Origin: Halobacteriovoraceae bacterium
GTDB lineage: Bacteria; Bdellovibrionota; Bacteriovoracia; Bacteriovoracales; Bacteriovoracaceae
Direction: 5' to 3'
Length of the DNA: 64,000 nucleotides
NCBI GenBank assembly: GCA_020635115.1
Contig: JACKAK010000001.1
Span: 124,001-188,000 of the forward strand
The position numbers were made by a program, and so were the translations under genes. Positions within the stretch are counted from its first letter, which is position 1. Every line of letters starts with the position of its first letter. Below the pieces are notes generated by a model, which saw only the letters and a program-made list of their open reading frames with translations, ran no database searches and was not told the DNA's origin. Positions 34,330 to 43,537 of this stretch are shown piece after piece.

Positions 34330-35367
34330 TTAAACAAGAGCGTCACCATCTCCTCCACCTCGAGAAATAAATGCTTTACCTTGAGACTCGAGATCTTTAC
34401 ATTTTTGTACAATTTCGGCCTGCGCCTTTTCAACATCAGATAGTTTTGTAGGCCCTAGTGCTTCAAGGTCTTCTTTTAGAAGTTCAGCTGCTCTGTTAGA
34501 CATATTACTGAACATCTTAATTTTGATTTCTTCTGGAGCTGTTTTCATTGCAATAACAAGTTTTTGTTGGTCAACCTCTTTAAGTAAGTTTTGTATACCT
34601 TTATCATCAACGTAAATAAGATCTTCAAACACAAACATAAGTTTTCTGATTTCTTCAGCAAGTTCTGGATCTTTTTCTTCTACCCTAGACATGATGTTTT
34701 TCTCAGAGTTTTTATCCATCTGATTTAACATATCCGCAATTGGCTCAACACCACCAAGTTGATTTGTATCGATTGATCCAAGAGTTGAAAGTTCTGTTTT
34801 AAGAACATCATCAAGTTGAGCAATAAGTTCAGGGGAAACATAATCAAGATTGGCAACCCTAAGAACAACTTCGGCCTGCAATCCTTCTGGTAGTCTTCTA
34901 AGAACATCAACTTTTCTTTCACTGGATAAATGTGCAACAATAAGAGCAATTGTCTGAGGATGTTCATTAATTAGGAAGTTTGCAAGAGTTCTTGTATCAA
35001 CAAGCTCCAATGATTCAAGAGTAATAGTTGTCCCAACATCTACGATTTGACCAAGAAGTTGTTTTGCTCGGTCTTCACCTAATGCATTAATGATGAAGTC
35101 TCGACCTCGGTTATCAGAAAAGAGTAATGCAGCATCTTCGTTCAGATGTGAATAAAATTCTTCAAGAACTCTTTTAATCATCCAAATCGGGGCCTTATCA
35201 ATATTGGCCATAGCATTAATCATACGTTTTACATCGTTATCTCGCATATGATCAAAAATTAATTGAGTCGTTGCAACTCCAAGGGAACTTAAAAGGATCG
35301 CGGCCTTCTCTTGTCCTGAAAGTAGAGCATATTCAATGTCTGGATCTAAACTTGAATCTGAGGCCAC
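34330..35367 (-). CDS. fliG: flagellar motor switch protein FliG
   Basis: C-ring protein that couples stator force to rotation. The 345 residues start at a GTG with AAGGAG six bases upstream. All three domains are present: N-terminal SGQEKAAILLSSLG, the middle EHPQTIALIVAHLSSERKVD (EHPQ motif), and the C-terminal charged helix block VFEDLIYVDDKGIQNLLKEV with FSNMSNRAAELLKEDLE. A Gly/Asp tail is added at the end. Confidence 0.95.
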   Translation of the reverse strand: MASDSSLDPDIEYALLSGQEKAAILLSSLGVATTQLIFDHMRDNDVKRMINAMANIDKAPIWMIKRVLEEFYSHLNEDAALLFSDNRGRDFIINALGEDRAKQLLGQIVDVGTTITLESLELVDTRTLANFLINEHPQTIALIVAHLSSERKVDVLRRLPEGLQAEVVLRVANLDYVSPELIAQLDDVLKTELSTLGSIDTNQLGGVEPIADMLNQMDKNSEKNIMSRVEEKDPELAEEIRKLMFVFEDLIYVDDKGIQNLLKEVDQQKLVIAMKTAPEEIKIKMFSNMSNRAAELLKEDLEALGPTKLSDVEKAQAEIVQKCKDLESQGKAFISRGGGDGDALV

Positions 35368-35380
35368 CTCTTTCTCCTTT

Positions 35381-37069
35381 TTAAGCTATTTGCTTATCTG
35401 ATTCAGTTGAATGAATCATTTCATGTAAAACTTGTGCTGCTTTTGCAGGATTTCCATCAACAAGTGAAATAATTTTTTCTCGAAGCATATTTCCTTCGAT
35501 TTTCTCTGGATTAAGCTTTTCCTCAATCTGAGGTAGAGCGTCTTCAAGACCAGGAAGTTTTTGATTGGCCTGAACTTTTTCTAACTCTTCTAAAGTTTTA
35601 GGTAAAAAGTCCTCAACAGACTCAACCGTATTATCTGTAATCCATTGAACAAAGGGTCTAACAACAAAAAAGAAAAACAAACTTATCGTCAGACCAATTG
35701 CCAAATACTTCACGACGTTTCTGATAAGTTCTCTATTTTCTCTTTCTCTCATTAACGCATCTATTGCGGCCAAGTCTTCTTGAGCAAACTCCATATTTTT
35801 TATAACAATTTTATCTCCTCTCTTAGTATCTATCCCTACAGCAGAGGCCACAATTGCTGAAAAGTTTGTCAGATCTGCATCTGACCATGGTTCATATTTG
35901 TTAACAGCTTTTCCATCTTCACCTATCATTGCATTGCCATTTTCATCCAGTGTAGGTACATGTTTCCCATCAACCATTACCGCCACGTTTAATGACTTTA
36001 CAGTTGCAGTTGGACGTGAGCTTTTTGTAACTTTTGAAGGTATGTTATAGTTTTTTGTCTTTAGTTCTTTATCTACATCATTTCTAGTTTCAGGAATACC
36101 TGGTTGAGGTTGCTCTCCTGGTAAATTAGATCTCGCACCGGGTATCCCTTGTGGAGAAGGCCTAGAACCTTTTATCTTTTGAGAATTTGATACTTCGGAT
36201 ACAATGGCCGCAGTTTCTTGATCATAAGCGGTCTCTGTAGACACACTTTGCGTAAAATCAAGATTTACTGCTACTTTAGCTATAACTTTTCCCTCTCCTA
36301 CGACCTTTGATAATATCTCCTCTACTTGATTTTCATATTGTTTATTTAATTTAGATTCTAAAGCTAACCTATTTGCTGTGTAAGCAGTTAATTCATCGCC
36401 AATATTTTCAGAAAGCTGCTTTCCTCTACTATCAACTATTACGACATGTTCGGGTCTCATTCCATCGACAGATGAAGATACTAAAGATTGGATACCTTTA
36501 ATTTCCATTGATGTTAATGTCACCCCCCTATCAACCTCTAAAACGACAGAAGCTCCTGGTGGCTTTTTGTCAGCAACAAATGGACTTGATTCGGGAATTG
36601 ATAAGTGAACACGAGCTCTTTTAACGCCCTTTATATACTTTATGGTCTTAACAAGTTCGCCTTCAAGTGCTCTTTGTCGATTTATTTTTTGAACATAACT
36701 TGAAGTACCAAATGACTGATTATCTAATACCTCATATCCAACTGTACCGCTGAAAGAGACATCTTTTTTAGCTAATTCTAATCTCATGACTTCAATCATA
36801 TCTTCAGGAATTAATACTGTTGCATGATCATCACTCACTCTATATTCAACTCCTGCATCACTTAATAATTTCACGACAACAGCAACATCATCATCGTTCA
36901 AGTTTTCATAGAGTACTTTGAAGCGTGTGTTAGTCGTCCAAATAATAATGGATGCCATTATTGCAACAATAATGGCAGACAAAATGATCACCGCTATTTT
37001 TTTAATGGTTTCAAGTCCATTGTAGAACTCTAAAAAATTTCGAAATACTTTTTCTAAAAAATCTTGCAA
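35381..37069 (-). CDS. fliF: flagellar MS-ring protein FliF
   Basis: Forms the membrane ring on which the basal body is built. The 562 residues start at a TTG with AGGAGG seven bases upstream. An N-terminal membrane helix (about 25-45), ring-building motifs (YRVSDDHATVLIPEDMIEVM, ALEGELVKTIKYIKGVKRAR, VHLSIPE), a long Pro/Gly/Ser linker and a second membrane helix near residue 450 are followed by a FliG-binding tail. Confidence 0.95.
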   Translation of the reverse strand: MQDFLEKVFRNFLEFYNGLETIKKIAVIILSAIIVAIMASIIIWTTNTRFKVLYENLNDDDVAVVVKLLSDAGVEYRVSDDHATVLIPEDMIEVMRLELAKKDVSFSGTVGYEVLDNQSFGTSSYVQKINRQRALEGELVKTIKYIKGVKRARVHLSIPESSPFVADKKPPGASVVLEVDRGVTLTSMEIKGIQSLVSSSVDGMRPEHVVIVDSRGKQLSENIGDELTAYTANRLALESKLNKQYENQVEEILSKVVGEGKVIAKVAVNLDFTQSVSTETAYDQETAAIVSEVSNSQKIKGSRPSPQGIPGARSNLPGEQPQPGIPETRNDVDKELKTKNYNIPSKVTKSSRPTATVKSLNVAVMVDGKHVPTLDENGNAMIGEDGKAVNKYEPWSDADLTNFSAIVASAVGIDTKRGDKIVIKNMEFAQEDLAAIDALMRERENRELIRNVVKYLAIGLTISLFFFFVVRPFVQWITDNTVESVEDFLPKTLEELEKVQANQKLPGLEDALPQIEEKLNPEKIEGNMLREKIISLVDGNPAKAAQVLHEMIHSTESDKQIA

Positions 37070-37088
37070 GACAGTCCTCCTGACTTAA

Positions 37089-37451
37089 TCACACTTGCAT
37101 ACGCATGATTTCTTTATATGCATCAACTACTTTTTGTCTTATTTGATTCATCGTTTTGAAAGCAATCTCAGCTTGTTCAACAGCTAACATCGTCTCTGCG
37201 ATATCCTTTGATTTACCTGTTGCAAGTTTTTGAATCGCTTCATTAGCTTTTAATTGGAGGTCATTAACATCTCCAATTGCTCCGGCCAACATTTCACCAA
37301 ATGTTTTTCGATCTTCGCCAGGACGTAATTCATTTAATGTTTTTATGTTAGAAGAAGACATAGGTTGCCCAAGCTCAGCACTTTTAATCCATGATTTTGA
37401 ATCAAACTTGTTAAGCATATTATTAAATTGGCCTATAGTTTCGACTGCCAT
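37089..37451 (-). CDS. fliE: flagellar hook-basal body protein FliE
   Basis: Joins the MS ring to the rod. The 120 residues end with the family pattern FGEMLAGAIGDVNDLQLKAN, then TMLAVEQAEIAFKTMNQIRQ, KVVDAYKEIMRMQV. The first 35 residues are variable. GGAG lies upstream of the ATG, and flgC precedes by nine bases. Confidence 0.93.
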   Translation of the reverse strand: MAVETIGQFNNMLNKFDSKSWIKSAELGQPMSSSNIKTLNELRPGEDRKTFGEMLAGAIGDVNDLQLKANEAIQKLATGKSKDIAETMLAVEQAEIAFKTMNQIRQKVVDAYKEIMRMQV

Positions 37452-37460
37452 ATATTACTC

Positions 37461-37898
37461 CTATCTTCCTATTTCCATCGCTTTTAGCGCCATACTTTTA
37501 GTTGTGTTCATAACATTTATATTAGCTTCATATGCTCGTGAAGCTGAAATCATATTGGCCATCTCTTCCATCACATTTATATTAGGATAGGCAACCATTC
37601 CATTTTCATCTGCATTCTTATGACTTGGTTCATATTTTAAAATTGGTGGACGATTTGTTGAAATCACATCTGTAGCGTGAACCTTTTGCGCTAGACTATC
37701 TATCTCACCTTCCAAAATATCTGAGAATTTTTCTCTGGCCGGTTCTGATCCAAAAACAACTTCTTTTCTCCTGTAAGGCCCACCTTCAACTGTTTCTGAG
37801 ACTTGTGCATTAGCAATATTTGAAGAAATTGCGGCCATTCTCTTCTTTTGTGCAGACAGGCCAGAGGCACTAATCTTTAAAGTCGTTAATAAATCCAT
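37461..37898 (-). CDS. flgC: flagellar basal-body rod protein FlgC
   Basis: Proximal rod subunit. The 145 residues begin LLTTLKISASGLSAQKKRMA, then AISSNIANAQVSETVEGGPY (SNIANA motif), and end MISASRAYEANINVMNTTKS, the paired coil. The start follows flgB by seven bases. Confidence 0.95.
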   Translation of the reverse strand: MDLLTTLKISASGLSAQKKRMAAISSNIANAQVSETVEGGPYRRKEVVFGSEPAREKFSDILEGEIDSLAQKVHATDVISTNRPPILKYEPSHKNADENGMVAYPNINVMEEMANMISASRAYEANINVMNTTKSMALKAMEIGR

Positions 37899-37905
37899 AA
37901 ATCAC

Positions 37906-38313
37906 CTACCTCTCTGTGCTTATCGCGTATTTTTTGAGAGCAATTTTTTTGTTCAATAATTGTATTGTTGCATCATACATAATTTTGTTTTCGGCCATCA
38001 GGGCCATTTCTTTTTCACGATCGACATTATTGTCATCTTCAGAAACAATACCATTACTTTCTTCGTAAATTTCAGGAGAGAGAGTATCAAACCCTCCACT
38101 CCCAACGTTATAATGTTTATCGGAGGTCACATTCATACGTTTCAAATCTTCTACATCGATAGCATCAGCAAGTGCATCCTCGAAGTCGAGGCGCTTAGTT
38201 TTGTAGCCAGGCGTTTCAGCATTAGCAATATTGGCCGACAGGATTTCTTGCCTCATTTGCCTATACTTAATCGCCATGGCCAGAGTTTTTAGTGTGACAC
38301 TATCACCTTTCAT
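37906..38313 (-). CDS. flgB: flagellar basal-body rod protein FlgB
   Basis: Proximal rod subunit. The 135 residues show MAIKYRQMRQEILSANIANA, then ETPGYKTKRLDFE, and a C-terminal coil (NKIMYDATIQLLNKKIALKK). AAGGTAA serves as ribosome site. It is the first structural gene of the unit and follows the degenerate activator gene by only four bases. Confidence 0.95.
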   Translation of the reverse strand: MKGDSVTLKTLAMAIKYRQMRQEILSANIANAETPGYKTKRLDFEDALADAIDVEDLKRMNVTSDKHYNVGSGGFDTLSPEIYEESNGIVSEDDNNVDREKEMALMAENKIMYDATIQLLNKKIALKKYAISTER

Positions 38314-38317
38314 TTTA

Positions 38318-39253
38318 TTACCTTAAGTTAATAAAATATGAACTTCCAGAATTTCTGTATTCATTAATTTTATTTCTAAGTGTTCGAATAGACACACCAA
38401 GAATTTTTGCAGCTTGAGTTCTATTTTCACTTGTATGTATTAATGCTTTTTTAATTAATAATTTTTCTGCTTCCTTCAAAGACATCAAACGAATTCCTTC
38501 GTTTTCCTCATCTTCAAATGTTTCAGATGTTTTCTTATCTCCAATTGAAAGAACTTCATCGTTAATTTCAGATCCTTCCATATTATTGACAGTATTTTCG
38601 AGTACAGAAAAAAGTTCTTTAATATTGTGAGTCCAATAGTGAGACATCATTTTCGTTAATGTATCTCTGTTGATTGTTAGATTCTCACCTAACTCTTCTG
38701 ATTTTCTTACTAAGAATTTCTGAATTAATATTTCAATATCCTCAACTCTATCTCTTAAAGGAGAAAGTGTAATTTGGTTTGATGAAATAAGAGTATACAG
38801 ACCGCGATAAAATCTACCAGAACCAACAAGTTTGGAAAGATTTTTTGTAGTTGTTGCAATTAATCTCACATCAATATCATAATCTTCTAGTTCAGAAAGA
38901 ATTTTGTGAAGTCTTCTTTGAAAATCTTCATCAAGTGCATCAACATTTGAAAAAACAACCGTTCCACCGTTTGCATCTTCTAAGACACCTCTAACAAATT
39001 TACCATTTTCCTCTCTATACCCAAGAATTAAATTCTCTACAGTCTTTGGATCTTGAGAACAATCACAAAATAAAATCTTTTTTGTAGCTCGTGCTGATTG
39101 CTGATGGATAAACTTCGCCAATGTTTTTTTACCTGTTCCACTTTCACCTACAACAAGCACCGTAGCTTTCGATACAGAAATATTCTTGGCCATATTGATG
39201 GACTTTTGAATTTTCTGATCTCTCCCAAAAAGTTCTAAATTAATTGTTTCCAT
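38318..39253 (-). CDS. degenerate sigma54-activator-like AAA+ regulator with Fis-type HTH
   Basis: About 311 residues from the ATG at 39253 (AGGAGGT upstream; the in-frame TTG at 39268 lies before that site). No receiver domain. Walker A is intact (GESGTGK, 36-42), but the GAFTGA loop is missing and the region is about three residues shorter (LGYREENGKFVRG, 78-89). Walker B reads GGTVVFSNVDAL (96-107), without the Asp-Glu pair, and the second arginine finger is lost (RGLYTLIS). The C-terminal Fis helix-turn-helix is good (RTQAAKILGVSIRTLRNKI). It probably binds DNA or a partner without activating sigma54. Position upstream of flgB suggests flagellar control, as for FlbD/FlrC. Confidence 0.82.
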   Translation of the reverse strand: METINLELFGRDQKIQKSINMAKNISVSKATVLVVGESGTGKKTLAKFIHQQSARATKKILFCDCSQDPKTVENLILGYREENGKFVRGVLEDANGGTVVFSNVDALDEDFQRRLHKILSELEDYDIDVRLIATTTKNLSKLVGSGRFYRGLYTLISSNQITLSPLRDRVEDIEILIQKFLVRKSEELGENLTINRDTLTKMMSHYWTHNIKELFSVLENTVNNMEGSEINDEVLSIGDKKTSETFEDEENEGIRLMSLKEAEKLLIKKALIHTSENRTQAAKILGVSIRTLRNKINEYRNSGSSYFINLR

Positions 39254-39288
39254 TTGACCTCCTGTCAATATAACTCAATCCTTGAGCC

Positions 39289-41940
39289 TTATATTTTTTC
39301 TTTTATTTTCATGAGACCGATTTCTGATTTCACCATTTCCTTGATATAAGATGAAGTAGAAGCGTTCTCGAGTAAATTGTTAAATAATTTCTTACCTTCC
39401 TCGTCTTTTTTATTGCGTATGTATGTTACTCCGAGCAAATAATTCAATCGATCAGCGTACATAGTTTTGGGTTCATCTCCTAAAAATTTAGCTATATCTT
39501 TTTCCAAGACCAAATTCTGATCAGGTTTATTTTCTGAATAGACCATTTCAAATTTTAAATATAGTGCTCTTTCTTTTACATTTCTTATGTAAGGATTTTT
39601 CTTTTGATATTCAGACATATCTTCTAGAAGTGCATCAACTGACCTCTTAAATTTTTCACTCTCACCTAACTCATATAATGAGTTTGTATAGGCCCATAAC
39701 AAGTCTGCTGATTCTTGAGGATCTTTAAATATATTTTTGTCTGATTTTACTAAGAATGTTTCAAAGTTTTTGATAGCTTCTTTATAATTTTTCTTATTGA
39801 ATTCAGTTAGCCCTTTATAATAGAAATATTGTTTGTACTGATTTCCCATTTTTTCTAAGATTTCTTCTACTTTTTTATAATTCTTCAAAGCAAGATGCTT
39901 GGCCAAGTTAAGTTCATTAATAATGTTTTCAAAATTCTGAGTTTTTTCTCTTTTAACCCAAATTGGATAGGTCTTAACTGACTGGACAGAATCTAATTTG
40001 AGGTTTGAGATCAACCTTTCTAAACCTTCATATAAAGACATTCTTATGTACGATCTTCCAACAATATTATTGAGCACAGGATCGAGGGCCACCTTATTTA
40101 TATATTTTGTTTTATAAATTTCCCATACTTTTAATACTTTTGCATAATCCATTTTTTCATATGAGTTTTTTATCAGTCCATAAACAATTTCAGCTCCATC
40201 TGCCTCAAAAACTCTCTTTTCAGATGGAATCATTGAATCAACAGGAATGATATTTAAATACGCTAAAGCATCATTATAATTTTGATCTATTATAAAAAGC
40301 CTTAATCTTGTCAACCATAATAGTTTTAAAATATTTCTGTCTTTGATTTTCGTGTTATTTTTTTCAAAATTTAAAAAGGTTCTTATCTGCTTGTCATCAT
40401 TAGTTAAGTCAATTTTTCTTAAATTTGTTATAGCAATATATCTTAAGATTGCTTCCGTTTTTATTTGATTACTCTGCGATCTATTAACTGTATTTTTGTA
40501 TAATTCTGTAGTTTCTAATATCGGTTTTTCTAAAAACTCATAACAAAGAGCTATTCTCAATCTCGCTTCTTCACTCTTTGTTGTATATGAGTAGTGTTTA
40601 ATAAATTTATCAAACAATGGAATTGCTTCATTATACTTAGCTTCTCTAAAATATGCTTCAGCTACATTGAAATATATTGAAGCGAATGTTTCCCCTGAAA
40701 TACTATTTTTTTGTGATTCATAAAATTTAATTAGCTCATTAGTATCATCCATTTTCAAAAGTGCATAACTTTGATAGGCCAAAAACTCTTGTTTACTTAT
40801 TATTTTTTTGAATATCTTATCATTCATTAGATCTTTAAGTTTTGAAATTTGATTCAATTTTCCTAAATTAAACAAGATCATCCTAGAAGCATATTCTGAT
40901 TCTTCAATGTCAAAACTTTTTCTAGTAATGACAAAAAGTTTTTTTGAATTTTTTAAGGCGCTCACATAATCTTGCTTATGAATATCGTAATTTAATAAAT
41001 ATTTCAAAATTCCTTTTTTCATATCATAATTTTGCGTTCTAGCAGCAATGCTTTTAAGCATTGTAATCCCCATTTTCTCTTGTGCATTATTTGGTGTCTT
41101 GAAATTTATTCTTAAGATTGCATTTGATTTTAAATATTCAGTAAAATCTCTATCCGCAAAATTATATTTTTCGTTAAACATGTTGATCGAGTTATACATT
41201 AATCCATATTTTTCTTTTCGATACAAGTTGATTGTAAGCTGTAGATGAGATTCCATATCACTTTGTGTGTACTCTCTATTTTTAATAGGATAAAAAAATT
41301 CAGGTGTTTTTCTTATAACATCTACAATTATTTTAGGATCAGGTGATAGTGGTTCATAATCCCATACAAAGGGACCCCCATATCGGAAATCCCGATGTGT
41401 TTCATTTTTTTGCTTTCTTGGATATTCTTTATAGTTTTCTTTTAGAAGGATTTCTTTTTTTTCCGTGATAGTAGGAAGTGCCACTTTTTCTACAATCTTT
41501 TTTTCATCTTGTTTTTTAATGCTTGCTTCTACCTTAGATACTTTTTTTTCATCTATCCAAAAATCAAGCACATAAGATTTTTCACCCTTCCTATAAAATG
41601 AAAATACATCAACGGCCTCATTTGTAAGTTTGACTATTATTGATTGTGTTTTGGACTCATTATTTGAGATTACTTTATTGATTGATTTTATATATTTTGG
41701 AACCAGTTGAAACTTATTGATTTCATCATAAACAGAACTAATTATATCAGTTTTGATGGACTTGATTTCTAGGACATCATTTTTTTTATCAATTAATAAA
41801 AAGTCCTTATCGAAGTTAAACTTCCATCTTAAATGTGTATTGTACTCTTCTTGATTTCCTATGGAGGCAAAAGTTTCTATAGAGAGAAACATGAACAGAC
41901 AAGCTGTGAAATTGAATGTCAATTTTTTGATACTCATCAT
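39289..41940 (-). CDS. exported TPR-repeat protein heading the flagellar operon
   Basis: 883 residues with a signal peptide (about 1-25, SIKKLTFNFTACLFMFLSIETFA). An N-terminal beta region (about 30-150) resembles an AMIN-type domain (KYIKSINKVIS..., SYVLDFWIDEKK). A charged linker follows, then a long array of helical repeats, the clearest being IYFNVAEAYFREAKYNEAIP and YYKGLTEFNKKNYKEAIKNF. Periplasmic protein scaffold is the likely role; being 36 bases upstream of the flagellar regulator it may serve the motor. Specific function unknown. Confidence 0.75.
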   Translation of the reverse strand: MMSIKKLTFNFTACLFMFLSIETFASIGNQEEYNTHLRWKFNFDKDFLLIDKKNDVLEIKSIKTDIISSVYDEINKFQLVPKYIKSINKVISNNESKTQSIIVKLTNEAVDVFSFYRKGEKSYVLDFWIDEKKVSKVEASIKKQDEKKIVEKVALPTITEKKEILLKENYKEYPRKQKNETHRDFRYGGPFVWDYEPLSPDPKIIVDVIRKTPEFFYPIKNREYTQSDMESHLQLTINLYRKEKYGLMYNSINMFNEKYNFADRDFTEYLKSNAILRINFKTPNNAQEKMGITMLKSIAARTQNYDMKKGILKYLLNYDIHKQDYVSALKNSKKLFVITRKSFDIEESEYASRMILFNLGKLNQISKLKDLMNDKIFKKIISKQEFLAYQSYALLKMDDTNELIKFYESQKNSISGETFASIYFNVAEAYFREAKYNEAIPLFDKFIKHYSYTTKSEEARLRIALCYEFLEKPILETTELYKNTVNRSQSNQIKTEAILRYIAITNLRKIDLTNDDKQIRTFLNFEKNNTKIKDRNILKLLWLTRLRLFIIDQNYNDALAYLNIIPVDSMIPSEKRVFEADGAEIVYGLIKNSYEKMDYAKVLKVWEIYKTKYINKVALDPVLNNIVGRSYIRMSLYEGLERLISNLKLDSVQSVKTYPIWVKREKTQNFENIINELNLAKHLALKNYKKVEEILEKMGNQYKQYFYYKGLTEFNKKNYKEAIKNFETFLVKSDKNIFKDPQESADLLWAYTNSLYELGESEKFKRSVDALLEDMSEYQKKNPYIRNVKERALYLKFEMVYSENKPDQNLVLEKDIAKFLGDEPKTMYADRLNYLLGVTYIRNKKDEEGKKLFNNLLENASTSSYIKEMVKSEIGLMKIKEKI

Positions 41941-41976
41941 AAGAGAGAAACTTCCTGTTTCACTTTATTCTTAAGC

Positions 41977-41998
41977 CCTTTGTGCATCCTGACAAAGG
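41977..41998 (-). promoter_or_regulatory. hairpin in the leader of the TPR/flagellar unit
   Basis: CCTTTGT (41977-41983) pairs with ACAAAGG (41992-41998) around an eight-base loop, 37 bases before the start codon. It could be a control hairpin of the flagellar message. No clear sigma28 or sigma54 promoter was seen in this divergent region. Confidence 0.3.
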
Positions 41999-42175
41999 TC
42001 TCACAAGTATATTCTAACCGCATTTAAGTTTTTTAAAAGGAAAATTTTTCTTAAGGAATTTTTTTCCAAACAATATTTTGACACTTTTGTTAATTTTTCA
42101 AATTTTCGAATTTTTCTCAGCTTTTAGGCATAATTTGCCGATGAATAACTGAATTAAAACTTGGAGACCATAAGG

Positions 42176-42667
42176 TTGAAAAAAGCTCTTTTCCTACCCC
42201 TCTTTTTCCTCTTAATTTCAGCATCTTGCAGTTTTTTGCTAAGTGATGACCCTGCCGATTTTAAAGATAAACAACTTAGTATAAAACGATCCCCAAGCTC
42301 AAATTGGATTCCCATTGAAAAAGGCAGAAGTGATTACGCTTACTTAAATAACGAATCAAAATCAATTGTTGTCATTAATAGTCTGTGTAAAAAATACAAC
42401 TATTCTGATCATAAACAACTTATGGACAATATGTTCTCTGGAGTAGAAAAGGAAATTATTGAAACAAAAGAAGATAAAATTCATCAAGTACTCGCATCTA
42501 TATTAACTGTTAGTATCAAAGTCGATGGCGAGCGCAGATTTGTAAAAACAATTTTATTTCGCAAAAATTATTGCATCTATGATGCTTATTTAATAAGTAC
42601 TAGCTTGGAATTTTTAGAACACGACTCTCCAGCTTTATTTAATTACGTAGAAAATATGGCAATTTGA
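42176..42667 (+). CDS. possible lipoprotein next to the Mla transporter
   Basis: Unknown function. I start at the TTG at 42176 because GGAGA lies eight bases upstream; this gives 163 residues. The N-terminus MKKALFLPLFFLLISASCSF is a lipoprotein-like signal with an imperfect lipobox (SASC). The mature part is soluble, with NWIPIEKGRSDYAYLN and two more Cys. It precedes mlaE by 66 bases and may be an auxiliary lipoprotein of that transporter. Confidence 0.6.
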   Translation: MKKALFLPLFFLLISASCSFLLSDDPADFKDKQLSIKRSPSSNWIPIEKGRSDYAYLNNESKSIVVINSLCKKYNYSDHKQLMDNMFSGVEKEIIETKEDKIHQVLASILTVSIKVDGERRFVKTILFRKNYCIYDAYLISTSLEFLEHDSPALFNYVENMAI

Positions 42668-42733
42668 TTCACCTATACTCACCTTCTGTCCCCTCGTAAA
42701 ATAGAACAAATATCTAATAATGAGGAAATTCAA

Positions 42734-43537
42734 ATGCAGATATTATCCACTAAGGATATTCCCATTTATAATCTCAAAAAAAGATTATTAAGATTATTTT
42801 ATTTTATCGGTGAACTATTTTATCTTTTTCTAGATATTCTAAAGTGCTCTTTTAGTAGACCCTTTTATTTTTACCGAGTTATTGAACAGATCGTCTCTCT
42901 CGGAGTCCAATCGATTTCAATCACTGTTGTCATTGGCTTTGCAATGGGCACAGTTATGACTTTAAATTTTGGTTATGGACTATCAAAATTTGGAGGAACA
43001 CTTTATGTACCAGGGATTGTTTCTCTATCAATTCTAAGAGAAATGGCCCCTATATTCACCTCTCTTCTCGTTGCCGGCCGAATCGGTTCTGGGATGGCCG
43101 CAGAAATTGGATCAATGAATGTCAATCAACAAGTTGATGCAATTAGGGCCATGGGAACCTCTCCCATACGGGTACTTGTTGTCCCTAGATTTTGGGCATC
43201 TGTCATCTCCCTTCCTCTTTTAACAGGATTGGCAGGTTTTTTAGGATTAGTTGGTGGAGCAATCATCGCAAACGGTGAATTTCAAATTCCTCCACCCTTT
43301 TACATAAACAAAGTCATTGAAATCGTAAAGATTCATGACTTCGCAAGTGGTTTACTTAAAACAAGTATCTTTGGAGGAATTATCGCTGTTGTAGGCTGCT
43401 ATAAAGGGCTTAGAACTAAAGATGGGACGAGAGGTGTTGGTGAATCTACTACCTACGTTGTTGTTATTAGTTCAATCATTATACTTATAACCAATTTTTT
43501 CTTAAGCAAACTCTTTTTTCTATTTTGGTTACAGTAA
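42734..43537 (+). CDS. mlaE: MlaE-type ABC transporter permease
   Basis: Inner-membrane permease that moves phospholipids between inner and outer membrane. The 267 residues have about six helices and the family block LREMAPIFTSLLVAGRIGSG, then MAAEIGSMNVNQQVDAIRAM, typical of the YrbE/MlaE family. GAGGAA precedes the ATG. The stop overlaps the next ATG (TAATG). Confidence 0.92.
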   Translation: MQILSTKDIPIYNLKKRLLRLFYFIGELFYLFLDILKCSFSRPFYFYRVIEQIVSLGVQSISITVVIGFAMGTVMTLNFGYGLSKFGGTLYVPGIVSLSILREMAPIFTSLLVAGRIGSGMAAEIGSMNVNQQVDAIRAMGTSPIRVLVVPRFWASVISLPLLTGLAGFLGLVGGAIIANGEFQIPPPFYINKVIEIVKIHDFASGLLKTSIFGGIIAVVGCYKGLRTKDGTRGVGESTTYVVVISSIIILITNFFLSKLFFLFWLQ

